This document shows, one piece after another, positions 8,300 through 15,872 of a DNA stretch of 37,612 nucleotides. Source of the DNA: Treponema sp. (GTDB taxonomy: Bacteria; Spirochaetota; Spirochaetia; Treponematales; Breznakiellaceae); the NCBI GenBank assembly GCA_031279635.1, contig JAITIC010000028.1:1-37612 (forward strand), read 5' to 3'. Each line of letters begins with the position of its first letter. The stretch's first letter is position 1. The notes beneath the pieces are model-generated. The model had not been told where the DNA came from and did no database searches. It worked only from the letters and a program-made list of their open reading frames with translations. The translations under genes were made by a program, and so were the position numbers.

Positions 8300-8770
8300 C
8301 TACACCGTAATATCCGCGAACTCGGCGGAAAGAAAATCCGCAAGGACGGCGGGATCAAGCGCCACCTGCACGCCGCGCTCTCCGGCGCTGACCCCGATAA
8401 TGTCGAAGAGGCGGGCGGTTTCGTCGATGAACGTGGGGAACTTTTTTTTCATGCCGATTGGAGAACAGCCGCCCCGGACATAGCCGGTAAGGGGGTACAG
8501 TTCCTTCATCGGGATAAGGGCGGCGCTTTTTTCACCCGCCGCTTTGGAGGTTTTTTTCAGGTCCAGCTCCGTGGCGGCGGAAATGCAACACACGATATAC
8601 GCGCCGGAAGCGCCCTGCAGCACCAGCGTTTTGAAGACCTGTTCCACCGGCATATCAAGGGATTCCGCGGCGTGCAGCGCCGAAAGGTCCGACACGTCCA
8701 CCGCGTATTCCTTGACCGTGTAACTGATGCCGGCCGCGCTCAAGAGGCGCATGGCGTTGGTTTTTATCAT
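8300..8770 (-). CDS. ybaK: YbaK/EbsC-type aminoacyl-tRNA deacylase
   Basis: This 156-residue protein has the YbaK fold: a start of MIKTNAMRLLSAAGISYTV, the conserved Lys in EQVFKTLVLQG, LDLKKTSKAAGEKSA, the GYVRGGCSPIGMKK loop and a C-terminal segment ending in LADFLSAEFADITV. YbaK proteins hydrolyse mischarged Cys-tRNA(Pro) in trans. It is convergent with rnhA (31 bp between stops) and divergent from the DUF2804 gene. The frame stays open far upstream, but only the part from ATG 8770 looks like the family. Confidence 0.9.
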   Translation of the reverse strand: MIKTNAMRLLSAAGISYTVKEYAVDVSDLSALHAAESLDMPVEQVFKTLVLQGASGAYIVCCISAATELDLKKTSKAAGEKSAALIPMKELYPLTGYVRGGCSPIGMKKKFPTFIDETARLFDIIGVSAGERGVQVALDPAVLADFLSAEFADITV

Positions 8771-8812
8771 GCCTGTACTATAAGACAACACAAAGGTGGC
8801 TGTCATCCCCTG

Positions 8813-8841
8813 TGGCATTGGAAGCGGTAATTCGTTATACT
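8813..8841 (+). promoter_or_regulatory. Promoter with -10 box abutting the DUF2804 start codon
   Basis: TATACT (8836-8841) ends 7 nt before ATG 8849. The -35 (TGGCAT, 8813-8818) is weak. There is no Shine-Dalgarno sequence, so a leaderless mRNA is likely. Confidence 0.5.
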
Positions 8842-8848
8842 GTTCTTG

Positions 8849-9895
8849 ATGTATACCCGAAAAATCCTGTCGCCCTGTTCTTCTCCCATTGAAAACGGAA
8901 TCCCCGTGCAGGGAACCTGGGACCGGGCGTTTGACGAAGTGAATTTGCTGGATATTCACCGGCCCTATCTTTTGCCTCTGCCGCGCTGGTTTAGGGACAG
9001 CAGGATTAAGGAATGGGAATGTCTCGGCATACAGGACGACCGCTTTATGCTTGAGGCTTTTTTGGCCAACGTGAAGCTGTACCGCCTGGCGCAGGTGTTC
9101 CTGGTCGATAAGGAAAGCGGGGAACGGTTTGTTTTTAGAAAACTCATACCGGGTACGGGCTGGGTTCTTCCCCGCAGCCTGTCCAATGCGTCGGTGGAGA
9201 GCCGCTCGTTCCACTTTTTTTTCCGCATTCACAACTGGCTTGACGCCGACACGATAAAGCTCGATCTCAATATTGAGGCCAGAGGCCGCCAGCCTGCGCT
9301 GACCGTCCATCTGGCATACAATATGAGCCCCCGCGACGTTACCCCCATGGCGGTTTTCCTCAACTTTACCGGGCGGCGCGCCATGTACGCATTCAAGGCG
9401 CTGGCGGCGGTACGGGGGGATATGGTTTTCGGCGGACAGCATATCAGCCTGGAACCGGGGCGCTGCTCGGGGTTTTTCTGTGATTACAAAGGATTTTTTC
9501 CCTATCGCCTGCGTACAACGGTTTGCAGCGCGACGGGCTTTTACGAGGGACGCCGTTTCGGCTTCCATATTGCCGAGAATCAAACGAAGGAGACCCTCAA
9601 AAACAACGAGAACGCCCTGTGGGTGGACGGGCGGCTGACGCCGCTGCCGCCGGTGCGGATTACCATGCCCGGCGGTCCTGAATCCGACTGGATTATCCAG
9701 GACCTGGAGGGCATGGTGGACCTGGTGTTCACTCCCAAAAAACCGAACCGGGCCGGTACGCGGCTTTTTTTTACGAGCGCCGACTTTGACGTCCTGATGG
9801 GACTGTATAACGGGATGCTGGTGAGTGCCGAAGGCGCTCAGATTCAGGCGCGCAATCTGTGGGGAATGGGGGAGCGGCTGTATTTGCGGGTGTAA
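8849..9895 (+). CDS. DUF2804 family protein
   Basis: The 348-residue product has the features of DUF2804: an N-terminal segment giving back an entry phrase like PIENGIPVQGTWDRAF, a central beta-rich region, and a C-terminal stretch with ALWVDGRLTPLPPVRI, WIIQDLEGMVDLVFTP and a closing NLWGMGERLYLRV. No catalytic function is established for the family. There is no signal peptide, so it is probably cytoplasmic. ATG 8849 sits 7 nt after a TATACT box with no ribosome site. The next gene begins 2 bp after the stop, so the two are co-transcribed. Confidence 0.75.
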   Translation: MYTRKILSPCSSPIENGIPVQGTWDRAFDEVNLLDIHRPYLLPLPRWFRDSRIKEWECLGIQDDRFMLEAFLANVKLYRLAQVFLVDKESGERFVFRKLIPGTGWVLPRSLSNASVESRSFHFFFRIHNWLDADTIKLDLNIEARGRQPALTVHLAYNMSPRDVTPMAVFLNFTGRRAMYAFKALAAVRGDMVFGGQHISLEPGRCSGFFCDYKGFFPYRLRTTVCSATGFYEGRRFGFHIAENQTKETLKNNENALWVDGRLTPLPPVRITMPGGPESDWIIQDLEGMVDLVFTPKKPNRAGTRLFFTSADFDVLMGLYNGMLVSAEGAQIQARNLWGMGERLYLRV

Positions 9896-9897
9896 TT

Positions 9898-11982
9898 ATG
9901 GCGAAAAAAAAACAGAAAGCGATTTACGCGCCGGGGGAATTGGACCGGATTCGCAGCAAGTTAAAAGTCAGCGATGCCGAGGCGAAGCGGATGCAGGAGA
10001 TTCTCGGCGGCGAGGTGGGCGTCGAGCGGAGTGAAACGCCGGACAGGGGCGAAAAAAAAGGCCGCTTCAGAAGCGAAACGGTAGAGCTTGTCGTGGAGCG
10101 CGGGGGCCGGGGCAGGAAGACGGGCCGCCATGTGGAAGTAGTCGAAGACGATGTGGAAAAGGGCGGGAAGAAAAAAGCGCAGGCAAAAGAGAATGATCCG
10201 GCTGATGATCCTTCCATTCAGCTTAAAATGTCCTATTCGGAGCGGGTCAAAATGGACCGCTACGCCGCTCAGACGGATTTCGATATTAAGAATTCGGGGC
10301 AGGTGTTCATCTCGGTACTTTCGTTTTTCAAAGAGCCGGTCGATTATGTGAATCCCCGTTTTGTTACCAAAAGGATGGACGAGTATTACGGGAAAATCGA
10401 ACAGCTGGTAACTTCCACACGGACCCTTTTTCCCCGCAACAACATGAAGCGCAATGAGCGGATGAAGCGCATTTCCCCCTTTGTGTTTACCGTGCTTAAT
10501 ACGTTCCGCAGCTGGAACATCGAAACAATCTCCGCAAATCTTGCCAACCTGCAGGCCAGCCCCCGCGCGGCGAAGACCGGCGACTTTGCGGAAATCCTCA
10601 AGCTGATATATAAGCCGCTGTTTGTCCTTGAACAGCTGGATATGGAAGAACATATTAAAAGCTCTTTCAAACTCCTGTACAAAGTGCTGTATCTGGACAA
10701 TCCCAGGGAAGCGCAGGAAAAATCTCAGGATCTTATCCGCACGGCCCTTGCCGCTTTTACCTACGTACGCCGTAATGTGCATTACTGCCTGTACCCTATG
10801 CTGATGAAACTCATATCGGATCGCTGGTTTCCCTACGAGCGGTTTTTTGTTGACCGCCGCCGCCGTTATATGGCCTTCCTCGGCGTTACCGAACAGGATC
10901 AGATAAGTACGGATGGCGTAAATGCCAAAGAGATAGAAAGCGGGGACACCGACGCCCTTAAGGACGATCTGCAAAAAGAGAAGAAGGAAGCTTCCGCCAA
11001 AACAGATGAAGAAATTGAGGGATACTCCAATGACCCGGAGGTGATCGCCCGCAAGGCGGCGAAAGAGGCGGAGCGCAAGGCTCTGGACAGAGGCTTGGCC
11101 GCGCTGGAAGTCCTCTTCCCCAGGGCCGGCTGGGATCAGCTTTCGTCTTATCCCGATCTGTATCCCTATTTTGTTACCACCTACTCGCTGCGAAAGGGCT
11201 ATGAACTGATCGCCCCGACCGATCCCCTCCAGCAAATCGCCGTGCTGATGCACATTCTCGAAGACATTTTTATCGCCATGCGCAATGTCACCTTCGGGGT
11301 GATTACCGGATCGGACGGTAATCCCATTCAGGTGGAAAAATACCTGGGAGAGATTATCAACAACTGGCGCGGCTACATCGAAGACAGTTTTGTAAAAGAG
11401 TACCTGCCCCGCATGGCCGACTACTGCCGCATTTTGGAAAACTCTTCGGAATCAAGAAATTCGGTGTTCGCGAAAAAGGTAGTGAACGAACTCCACTGGG
11501 TCAAGCGGCTGTATTTTCTGCCCTATTACAAATTCTCGTCCCTCGGCCCTCCTCCTTTCCAGAAACAGGAAGTAACTCCCATTTACAGCACCGTAAGAAC
11601 CCTCCGCAAATACCTTACGGCGATTGCCCATGGGATTGAAATGGCCACCCGCCAGGGCGGCGCAAACGCAAACGCGCCCTGCGACGGAATAGACAACCCC
11701 TGGGCTCCCTACAATTTTGAACTGCCGAACCCGGTATCCAGGCGCCTTGATATGCTCCTCGCCCCCGGAAAAAGAAACAACTCCTCCCTTGTTTTCTTTT
11801 CGCTTTCTACGGTTGCGGTTCTTGACCACCTGATCAACGATGAAAACAGCTGGGCGTATGACGGCCGTCCCGGTCCGCTGTTCCGCAGTGTCAACGGCGA
11901 AGGTACGACGCCGATGTTCGGCGTCGATAAAAAAATTGACGCGGATCAGATTTTCAAGGATGAGTTGAAAAAGAAAAAATGA
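9898..11982 (+). CDS. Large conserved-looking protein of unknown function
   Basis: The protein has 694 residues and is not recognised. Residues about 1-100 are highly charged and Lys/Arg/Glu-rich, probably disordered. From YSERVKMDRYAAQTDF (about residue 115) onward it is predicted mainly helical, with repeated aromatic-rich segments (RFFVDRRRRYMAF, YLPRMADYCRIL, YFLPYYKFSSLGPPPF). A second charged stretch (about 350-400) separates two helical halves. There is no signal peptide or membrane segment. The start at ATG 9898, two bases after the DUF2804 stop, implies translational coupling. Homopolymer and codon style match the neighbours. It may be spirochaete-specific; I cannot assign a role. 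Confidence 0.8.
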   Translation: MAKKKQKAIYAPGELDRIRSKLKVSDAEAKRMQEILGGEVGVERSETPDRGEKKGRFRSETVELVVERGGRGRKTGRHVEVVEDDVEKGGKKKAQAKENDPADDPSIQLKMSYSERVKMDRYAAQTDFDIKNSGQVFISVLSFFKEPVDYVNPRFVTKRMDEYYGKIEQLVTSTRTLFPRNNMKRNERMKRISPFVFTVLNTFRSWNIETISANLANLQASPRAAKTGDFAEILKLIYKPLFVLEQLDMEEHIKSSFKLLYKVLYLDNPREAQEKSQDLIRTALAAFTYVRRNVHYCLYPMLMKLISDRWFPYERFFVDRRRRYMAFLGVTEQDQISTDGVNAKEIESGDTDALKDDLQKEKKEASAKTDEEIEGYSNDPEVIARKAAKEAERKALDRGLAALEVLFPRAGWDQLSSYPDLYPYFVTTYSLRKGYELIAPTDPLQQIAVLMHILEDIFIAMRNVTFGVITGSDGNPIQVEKYLGEIINNWRGYIEDSFVKEYLPRMADYCRILENSSESRNSVFAKKVVNELHWVKRLYFLPYYKFSSLGPPPFQKQEVTPIYSTVRTLRKYLTAIAHGIEMATRQGGANANAPCDGIDNPWAPYNFELPNPVSRRLDMLLAPGKRNNSSLVFFSLSTVAVLDHLINDENSWAYDGRPGPLFRSVNGEGTTPMFGVDKKIDADQIFKDELKKKK

Positions 11983-11993
11983 AAATATAACGG

Positions 11994-12192
11994 ATGAGTC
12001 TCCGCGGTATCTTTAGCGTTGGGTTGTACCGGAACGGAGGCTCGTTCGAGAGGAAATTTATAATACCCTCTCCCGCGCAAGCGGGTTCTTGGGTTTAATA
12101 CCAAAAGTTTGTAAGCGTTGCGTCATTTGAGCCGCGGCAAGCCAGGCAAGCTGCGCTTGCCTTGGGGCGATTAAACCAGACTTTTGAATCAA
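11994..12192 (+). repeat. Dispersed hairpin repeat, long copy B
   Basis: This copy opens with GATGAGTCTCCGCGG and carries a TCCCGCGCAAGCGGGT hairpin (GCAA tetraloop) and GGTTTAATACC (12092-12102). It ends with a GGCAAGC/GCTTGCC-type stem and ATTAAACCAGACTTTTGAA. The segment 12043-12188 is nearly identical to the reverse complement of 18338-18480. It starts 11 nt after the stop of the large unknown gene. With the palindrome and terminator listed next, it accounts for most of the 480-bp gene-free stretch 11983-12463. Confidence 0.85.
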
Positions 12193-12201
12193 TTAATGAA
12201 T

Positions 12202-12237
12202 GAGCCTGTTCCAAAACCTCGGGTTTGGAACAGGCTC
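12202..12237. repeat. Perfect palindrome next to repeat B
   Basis: GAGCCTGTTCCAAA and its exact reverse complement flank the 8-nt loop ACCTCGGG. Half of the same motif, TGTTCCAAAACCTCGGGTTT, recurs alone at 13913-13932, so this is a repeat rather than only a local terminator. Confidence 0.75.
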
Positions 12238-12320
12238 GAATTATAGTAAATAGCCTCCGTGCGGCAGGCGGTGCCGTTCAGGGATTTTTGGAAAAGCGAA
12301 CATTTCAAAATGTCTCCCAA

Positions 12321-12355
12321 CAAAAGGCGGCCCGTTACGCGGCGCGTAACGGGCC
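12321..12355 (-). terminator. Terminator of the 12464 lipoprotein gene
   Basis: On the minus strand GGCCCGTTACGC and GCGTAACGGGCC form a perfect 12-bp stem with a 3-nt loop, followed by GCCTTTTG. It lies about 110 nt past the lipoprotein stop codon. The T-run is short but the stem is very strong. Confidence 0.7.
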
Positions 12356-12463
12356 TGAAAAGAAAGCCGGCGCCGCCCGCGGTGGCTGAGCGGCGGACGG
12401 CCGGTTTGCCCTGCACCAAAACCGCGCTTGCCGCCGGCAGGCAGCGGAAAGCGCCCGGTACTC

Positions 12464-13357
12464 TTACCGTGAGAAGTTCTGGAGGTGCAGTTCGTTGACC
12501 CCGTTTTTGAAGCTGAATTTCTTCACGTTGCCGTTATACCGCCTGTCCCGGTTTTGCCCGGAAATCGGATTTTCCTGCTCTGTCTGGTTACGGGAAGTGG
12601 CATCCTTGGTGTAGACATAAGTACCCGGGGGTAATTGACCCGTACCCGTATTGGGGGCTCTCGTCAAAAATACATAGTAAGAGCCGGTCTTTTGCCAGAC
12701 TTGGTTCCTGCCGGCGGTAGTGTCATACAAAAACAGGTCGATGTAGACGCCTTCTTTTGTCCGGGTAAGCATCGGGGCAGTGATTGTATACCCCTCCCCC
12801 TGATTAGCAATTATGGTGCCATCCGCTCGGGTCACTCCGGTTCCAATTACGTTATATAACCGGCCTGGAAGAGTAGCACCCGGTGCTTGCACCGCTTGAG
12901 CACCATTTGCAAGGGTATCCATCATGGTATCCCCATTTGTGAGGCTTCTAAGTGTGAGCAAATTCTGCGCGCCGTCCGCCCCCGATACCATATAGTCATA
13001 TATACTTTGTCCACTACCAGGACTGACAGCGGTCGTAGCATTAGTAGTGGCAACTGCCTCAGTAGCCCCACCAGCAATATTATAATCATACATAGTTTGG
13101 TACAGTGTCGATGCCCTGGTGAGGTTATTCCATTTGTCTCCGGTGAAGCTCGCCAAGGTGATCGCAATTTCATCCCACTCATCCAACGGCAAACCAGGAC
13201 CACCAGCAGTAGCAGTAGCAGTATCCTCAATCCACAGCCGCAGGATCGTGTCCTGCCCGACGCCGGAGCCTTCCTCATCGGTCGGCTGCGCACAGGACGC
13301 AAAAACGAGCGCCAGCGCTACGGCAAGCACTCCCAGTTTTACTAACCTTTTCTTCAT
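12464..13357 (-). CDS. Lipoprotein of unknown function
   Basis: The 297-residue product starts with a lipoprotein signal: a basic MKKR, a hydrophobic stretch, and the lipobox LVFASC about residue 22. The mature part is Thr/Ala/Gly-rich and polar (e.g. ATTNATTAVSPGSGQSIYDY), then more ordered near KEGVYIDLFLYDTTAGR and TGSYYVFLTRAPN, and ends with VNELHLQNFSR. No known domain was recognised. ATG 13357 is chosen over ATG 13363 because GGAAGGAG lies seven bases before it but only one before the other. The gene has a long GC-rich leader and its own terminator, so it is monocistronic and probably regulated after initiation of transcription. Confidence 0.8.
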   Translation of the reverse strand: MKKRLVKLGVLAVALALVFASCAQPTDEEGSGVGQDTILRLWIEDTATATAGGPGLPLDEWDEIAITLASFTGDKWNNLTRASTLYQTMYDYNIAGGATEAVATTNATTAVSPGSGQSIYDYMVSGADGAQNLLTLRSLTNGDTMMDTLANGAQAVQAPGATLPGRLYNVIGTGVTRADGTIIANQGEGYTITAPMLTRTKEGVYIDLFLYDTTAGRNQVWQKTGSYYVFLTRAPNTGTGQLPPGTYVYTKDATSRNQTEQENPISGQNRDRRYNGNVKKFSFKNGVNELHLQNFSR

Positions 13358-13363
13358 ATCCAT

Positions 13364-13570
13364 ACTCCTTCCTTCCCGGGCGCGCGCGTTTTTGCCACCA
13401 CAATCCTGCGCAACGTCCCTTCGGTTTATACTCAGGGAAGCGGCCCCGCACCCTGACAGGGCGCCGGCCTTGACAGACCGCAGGACCTTTACCCGCCGCC
13501 GGGTTCCCCTTTGTACCCCAATCTCCGCCGCGACGCGGCGGCTTCCGGCAAGCCCTTTCGGTTGATCACC
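13364..13570 (-). promoter_or_regulatory. Long GC-rich, structured leader of the lipoprotein gene
   Basis: About 200 nt of non-coding, GC-rich sequence separate the probable promoter from the lipoprotein start. On the minus strand it contains CCGCCGCG-T-CGCGGCGG (an 8-bp inverted repeat) and a GCGCCCT/AGGGTGC hairpin. The near-repeated phrases ACCGAAAGGGCTTGC and ACCGAAGGGACGTTGC are placed near its two ends. This arrangement suggests a folded RNA. It does not clearly match any riboswitch class that I know. Confidence 0.4.
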
Positions 13571-13576
13571 GGTTAT

Positions 13577-13620
13577 AGAGAATATAGATTGTTTTTTTTG
13601 TCAACAATAATTTTAAGGAA
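13577..13620 (-). promoter_or_regulatory. AT-rich promoter region of the lipoprotein gene
   Basis: A sharply AT-rich block interrupts GC-rich DNA. On the minus strand it reads TTATTGTTGACA, a run of eight A, then CTATATTCTCTATAAC. TTATTG with TATATT at 18 nt is one possible pair. The TTGACA has no -10 at the ideal spacing, so the exact boxes are uncertain. Confidence 0.4.
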
Positions 13621-13753
13621 GGATAAAAAACGGCGCTTTCCCGCGTTCCCCGGCCGCGCCTTTCCCGTTCGTTCTCAATTTGCATTTATGCCGCCTGAGG
13701 CGCGTGTTTAGGAAGCAAAAACGAAAAAACCGGTAAAAGACAGAGGAATGAGA

Positions 13754-13910
13754 GGAGAAATACGGGAAATTTGCGGATTTTTATCCGATAAACGCCTGGC
13801 CTTGGGCGCTATAAAACGCCTGTTGGGAACGGCGGCGGAAGGGGGATTTTTAAGGGCCGGAAAAAAGGGGAGCAAAGTTGTTCATTTTGTGAACAATTCG
13901 CGGAATTGGG
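13754..13910 (+). repeat. Direct repeat 1 flanking the Y1-transposase-like gene
   Basis: This ~157-bp block matches 14630-14785 in the same orientation with scattered substitutions and a few small indels. The central TGTTGGGAACGGCGGCGGAA part is identical. It contains a TTGTTCA-TTTTG-TGAACAA hairpin (13878-13896) that is preserved in the other copy through a G-U pair. No gene is evident in it, although a frame through it runs into the transposase-like ORF. Confidence 0.85.
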
Positions 13911-13996
13911 TTTGTTCCAAAACCTCGGGTTTCACTTTTTTATGCTTTTTTCCCGTCTCACTAAAGCAACCAGCGCCTCAATCACATATATACCGT

Positions 13997-14485
13997 ATGA
14001 GAATGAAACGAATCTTGGCGCAGGGCGTATGGTACGAGGTGCGCACAGCGGTCAATAACCGTGAGCCGCTCTTCAGGTTGTACGGAGCCTCGGCGCTCTG
14101 CTTCCGGGTACTCCGCGAGGCCAAAGGACTCTTTGCCTTCGAAATTCGCGAGATCAGGCTTGAGGATGAGCGACTGTCGTTCTATATCAAGCCGGCCCGC
14201 GGGTTCCAACTGCCACAGATCCTGCAGTGGATAAAGCAGACGTTTGCCGTCCGGTTTAATGTACGGACGGGAAGGAGCGGGCATATCTGGGGGGACCGCT
14301 ACTGGTCGCGGATAGTGGCGGGGGAGCCGCCGGAGTGGGCGGAGGTGGAGGCGGAGAGTGAAATGCAAGTACCGGCAGCCAAAAGGCGACTGCCGTCGAG
14401 GGTCAGCCCCCGAAAGGCGGGCAAGAGGGCAAAATTGCTGTTTTTACCCCACCTCCCCCTTCATTCCACATCCCCACCCGGCTAA
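13997..14485 (+). CDS. Y1/RAYT transposase-like protein without an HUH motif
   Basis: The first 110 residues match the REP-associated (IS200-like, Y1) transposase fold: RILAQGVWYEVRTAVNNREP, an alpha-beta core, then LPQILQWIKQTFAVRFN and RSGHIWGDRYWSRIV. At the strand that carries the catalytic His-hydrophobic-His the sequence is instead LEDERLSFYIKP, and no late catalytic Tyr region is present. It is therefore probably not a working transposase: either decayed or domesticated for DNA/RNA binding. The C-terminal 50 residues are basic and low in complexity. The start at ATG 13997 has no ribosome site and lies close to an AT-rich CATATATA stretch. The gene sits between two ~156-bp direct repeats. 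Confidence 0.65.
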   Translation: MRMKRILAQGVWYEVRTAVNNREPLFRLYGASALCFRVLREAKGLFAFEIREIRLEDERLSFYIKPARGFQLPQILQWIKQTFAVRFNVRTGRSGHIWGDRYWSRIVAGEPPEWAEVEAESEMQVPAAKRRLPSRVSPRKAGKRAKLLFLPHLPLHSTSPPG

Positions 14486-14533
14486 GCGGCGAAAACCGAC
14501 CCAAGCTCCCGCGGGAACAGCCTCACAGACAAG

Positions 14534-14566
14534 CTCCTCAGCGTCCTCCGGAAACGGAGCGAGGAG
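14534..14566. repeat. Nested hairpin downstream of the transposase-like gene
   Basis: CTCCTC (14534-14539) pairs with GAGGAG (14561-14566) around an inner stem-loop CTCCG-GAAA-CGGAG (14546-14559). It sits about 50 nt after the stop, where a REP-type foldback would be expected. It could also be a terminator, but there is no T-run. Confidence 0.5.
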
Positions 14567-14629
14567 TAGTCTGACCCAATACCGCACAGGGAAAAGAACA
14601 TTTTACCCTCAAAAAAGGCGGGAAAAGTG

Positions 14630-14785
14630 GGAGAAATACGTGGAATTTACGGATTTCTATTCGGTAAACGCCTGGCCCTGGGCGCTATAAAACACCTGTT
14701 GGGAACGGCGGCGGAAGGGGGATTTTTAAGGGCCGGAAAAAAGGGGGCAAAGTTGTTTATTGTGTGAACAACTCGCGGAATTGGG
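14630..14785 (+). repeat. Direct repeat 2 flanking the Y1-transposase-like gene
   Basis: Second copy of the block at 13754-13910. The unit between equivalent points is about 876 bp. Together with the hairpin at 14534 and the M48 promoter it fills the gene-free stretch 14486-14889; nothing else is evident there. Confidence 0.85.
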
Positions 14786-14854
14786 GACGGAGAGCGCCCG
14801 GAGCGCGGGGGAAGGCGGCCCGCGCCGTTGGCAGAACGAAGTATTCGTGGGACG

Positions 14855-14883
14855 TTGCTTAATTCCGGCGCTGATGTTACAAT
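14855..14883 (+). promoter_or_regulatory. Promoter of the M48 protease gene, probably leaderless
   Basis: TTGCTT (14855-14860) and TACAAT (14878-14883) have a 17-nt spacer. ATG 14890 follows after six bases (GCCCCT) and no Shine-Dalgarno sequence is present. Confidence 0.65.
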
Positions 14884-14889
14884 GCCCCT

Positions 14890-15693
14890 ATGAGAAAGCA
14901 GGTTCTTTTTTTCTTTTTGCCGGCGGCGCTTGTGCTTTTTGTGCTGACCTGCGCCACTAATCCCCTTACCGGCAAAAGTACCATGGCCCTTGTGGATAAT
15001 ACCGAGTTGTTCGCCATGTCCTTTGAGGAATACGATCAGTTTCTGGCGGAAAACAAAGTTGTCACCGGGACGCCGGAAGCGCAGATGGTGGAGCGGGTGG
15101 GGCAAAACATCCGGACGGCGGCGGAAAAATGGCTTGCCTCGGAAGGGCAGCGCGGTTACCTCGACGGCTACGAATGGGAGTACCATCTGGTTGAGTCCGC
15201 TGAAGTGAACGCCTGGTGTATGCCCGGCGGGAAAATCGTGGTCTATTCCGGCATACTGAGCGTTACCGAAAACGAGGACGGGCTTGCCACGGTGATGGGC
15301 CACGAGGTTGCCCACGCACTGCTGAACCACGGCCAGCAACGGATGAGCGCCGGTGTATTGCAGGAGCTGGGCGGGACGGCGGTCAACGCGCTTTTTTCCG
15401 GCAGTTCTGAGAACACCCAGACCCTTACTATGCTGGCCTACGGCATCGGTTCGGAAGTCTTCGGCACCCTTCCCTTTAGCCGCGAGCATGAGAGCGAGGC
15501 GGATCACTACGGCCTTATCCTCATGGCCATTGCCGGTTATAATCCCGAAGAATCGGTGCCCTTCTGGGAGCGGATGTCGGCCCTGGGCGGCGGTACGGTC
15601 GAATTTCTCAGCACCCACCCCTCGGACGTGACCCGCGTCAGGCAGCTCCGGGGCTGGATGGCCGAGGCCAAAAAGAAAGCGGCGGAGTTTTAA
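14890..15693 (+). CDS. M48-family zinc metalloprotease, lipoprotein
   Basis: The 267-residue protein has a lipoprotein-type signal (hydrophobic stretch ending VLFVLTC, about residue 21). It continues with [15 protein letters not shown], typical of exported M48 (BepA/LoiP-like) proteases. The zinc site [15 protein letters not shown] (about residue 138) and the third ligand Glu in [12 protein letters not shown] (about 200) are intact, as is [15 protein letters not shown] near the C-terminus. Such enzymes act at the cell envelope on misfolded outer-membrane proteins. There is no C-terminal TPR domain. The promoter directly abuts the start codon. Confidence 0.92.
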   Translation: MRKQVLFFFLPAALVLFVLTCATNPLTGKSTMALVDNTELFAMSFEEYDQFLAENKVVTGTPEAQMVERVGQNIRTAAEKWLASEGQRGYLDGYEWEYHLVESAEVNAWCMPGGKIVVYSGILSVTENEDGLATVMGHEVAHALLNHGQQRMSAGVLQELGGTAVNALFSGSSENTQTLTMLAYGIGSEVFGTLPFSREHESEADHYGLILMAIAGYNPEESVPFWERMSALGGGTVEFLSTHPSDVTRVRQLRGWMAEAKKKAAEF

Positions 15694-15735
15694 TTCCGGC
15701 GCTGCCCGCCCGGACGGCGATGATTGTGGGGGCGT

Positions 15736-15832
15736 TGCGGGGGCCAAAAGTGAATGGCCTTCTGCCCCCGCAGAGGGAGGCAAGACGCCGCAGGCGGCTG
15801 GAGCCAGGGGGGAGACTTCCCCCCTTTCCTTT
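15736..15832 (+). terminator. Three hairpins between the protease gene and leuS
   Basis: In order: TGCGGGGG/GCCCCCGCA (15736-15772), GCCGC-AG-GCGGC (15787-15798), and GGGGGGA-GACT-TCCCCCC (15807-15824) followed by TTTCCTTT. The last has the form of an intrinsic terminator and ends about 40 nt before leuS. It may simply end the M48 transcript or act as an attenuator for leuS. No T-box consensus was found. Confidence 0.65.
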
Positions 15833-15872
15833 GTGGTCCGGTTTACATTTTTTTATAAGGAGTCCGACAGGT

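Noticed and set aside
13364-13570. Cobalamin or c-di-GMP riboswitch in the lipoprotein leader
   Set aside because: Some short phrases (GGGGAACCC, GGTAAAGGTCC) are reminiscent, but the required conserved boxes and order are missing.
14647-15783. Long minus-strand open frames opposite the M48 gene, leuS (17046-18269) and the large unknown gene (9961-11253)
   Set aside because: They are shadows of GC-rich plus-strand genes with intact catalytic motifs, and they lack ribosome sites and recognisable domains.
15695-15872. T-box leader before leuS
   Set aside because: No GGTGGNACCGCG or specifier stem is visible; only simple hairpins.
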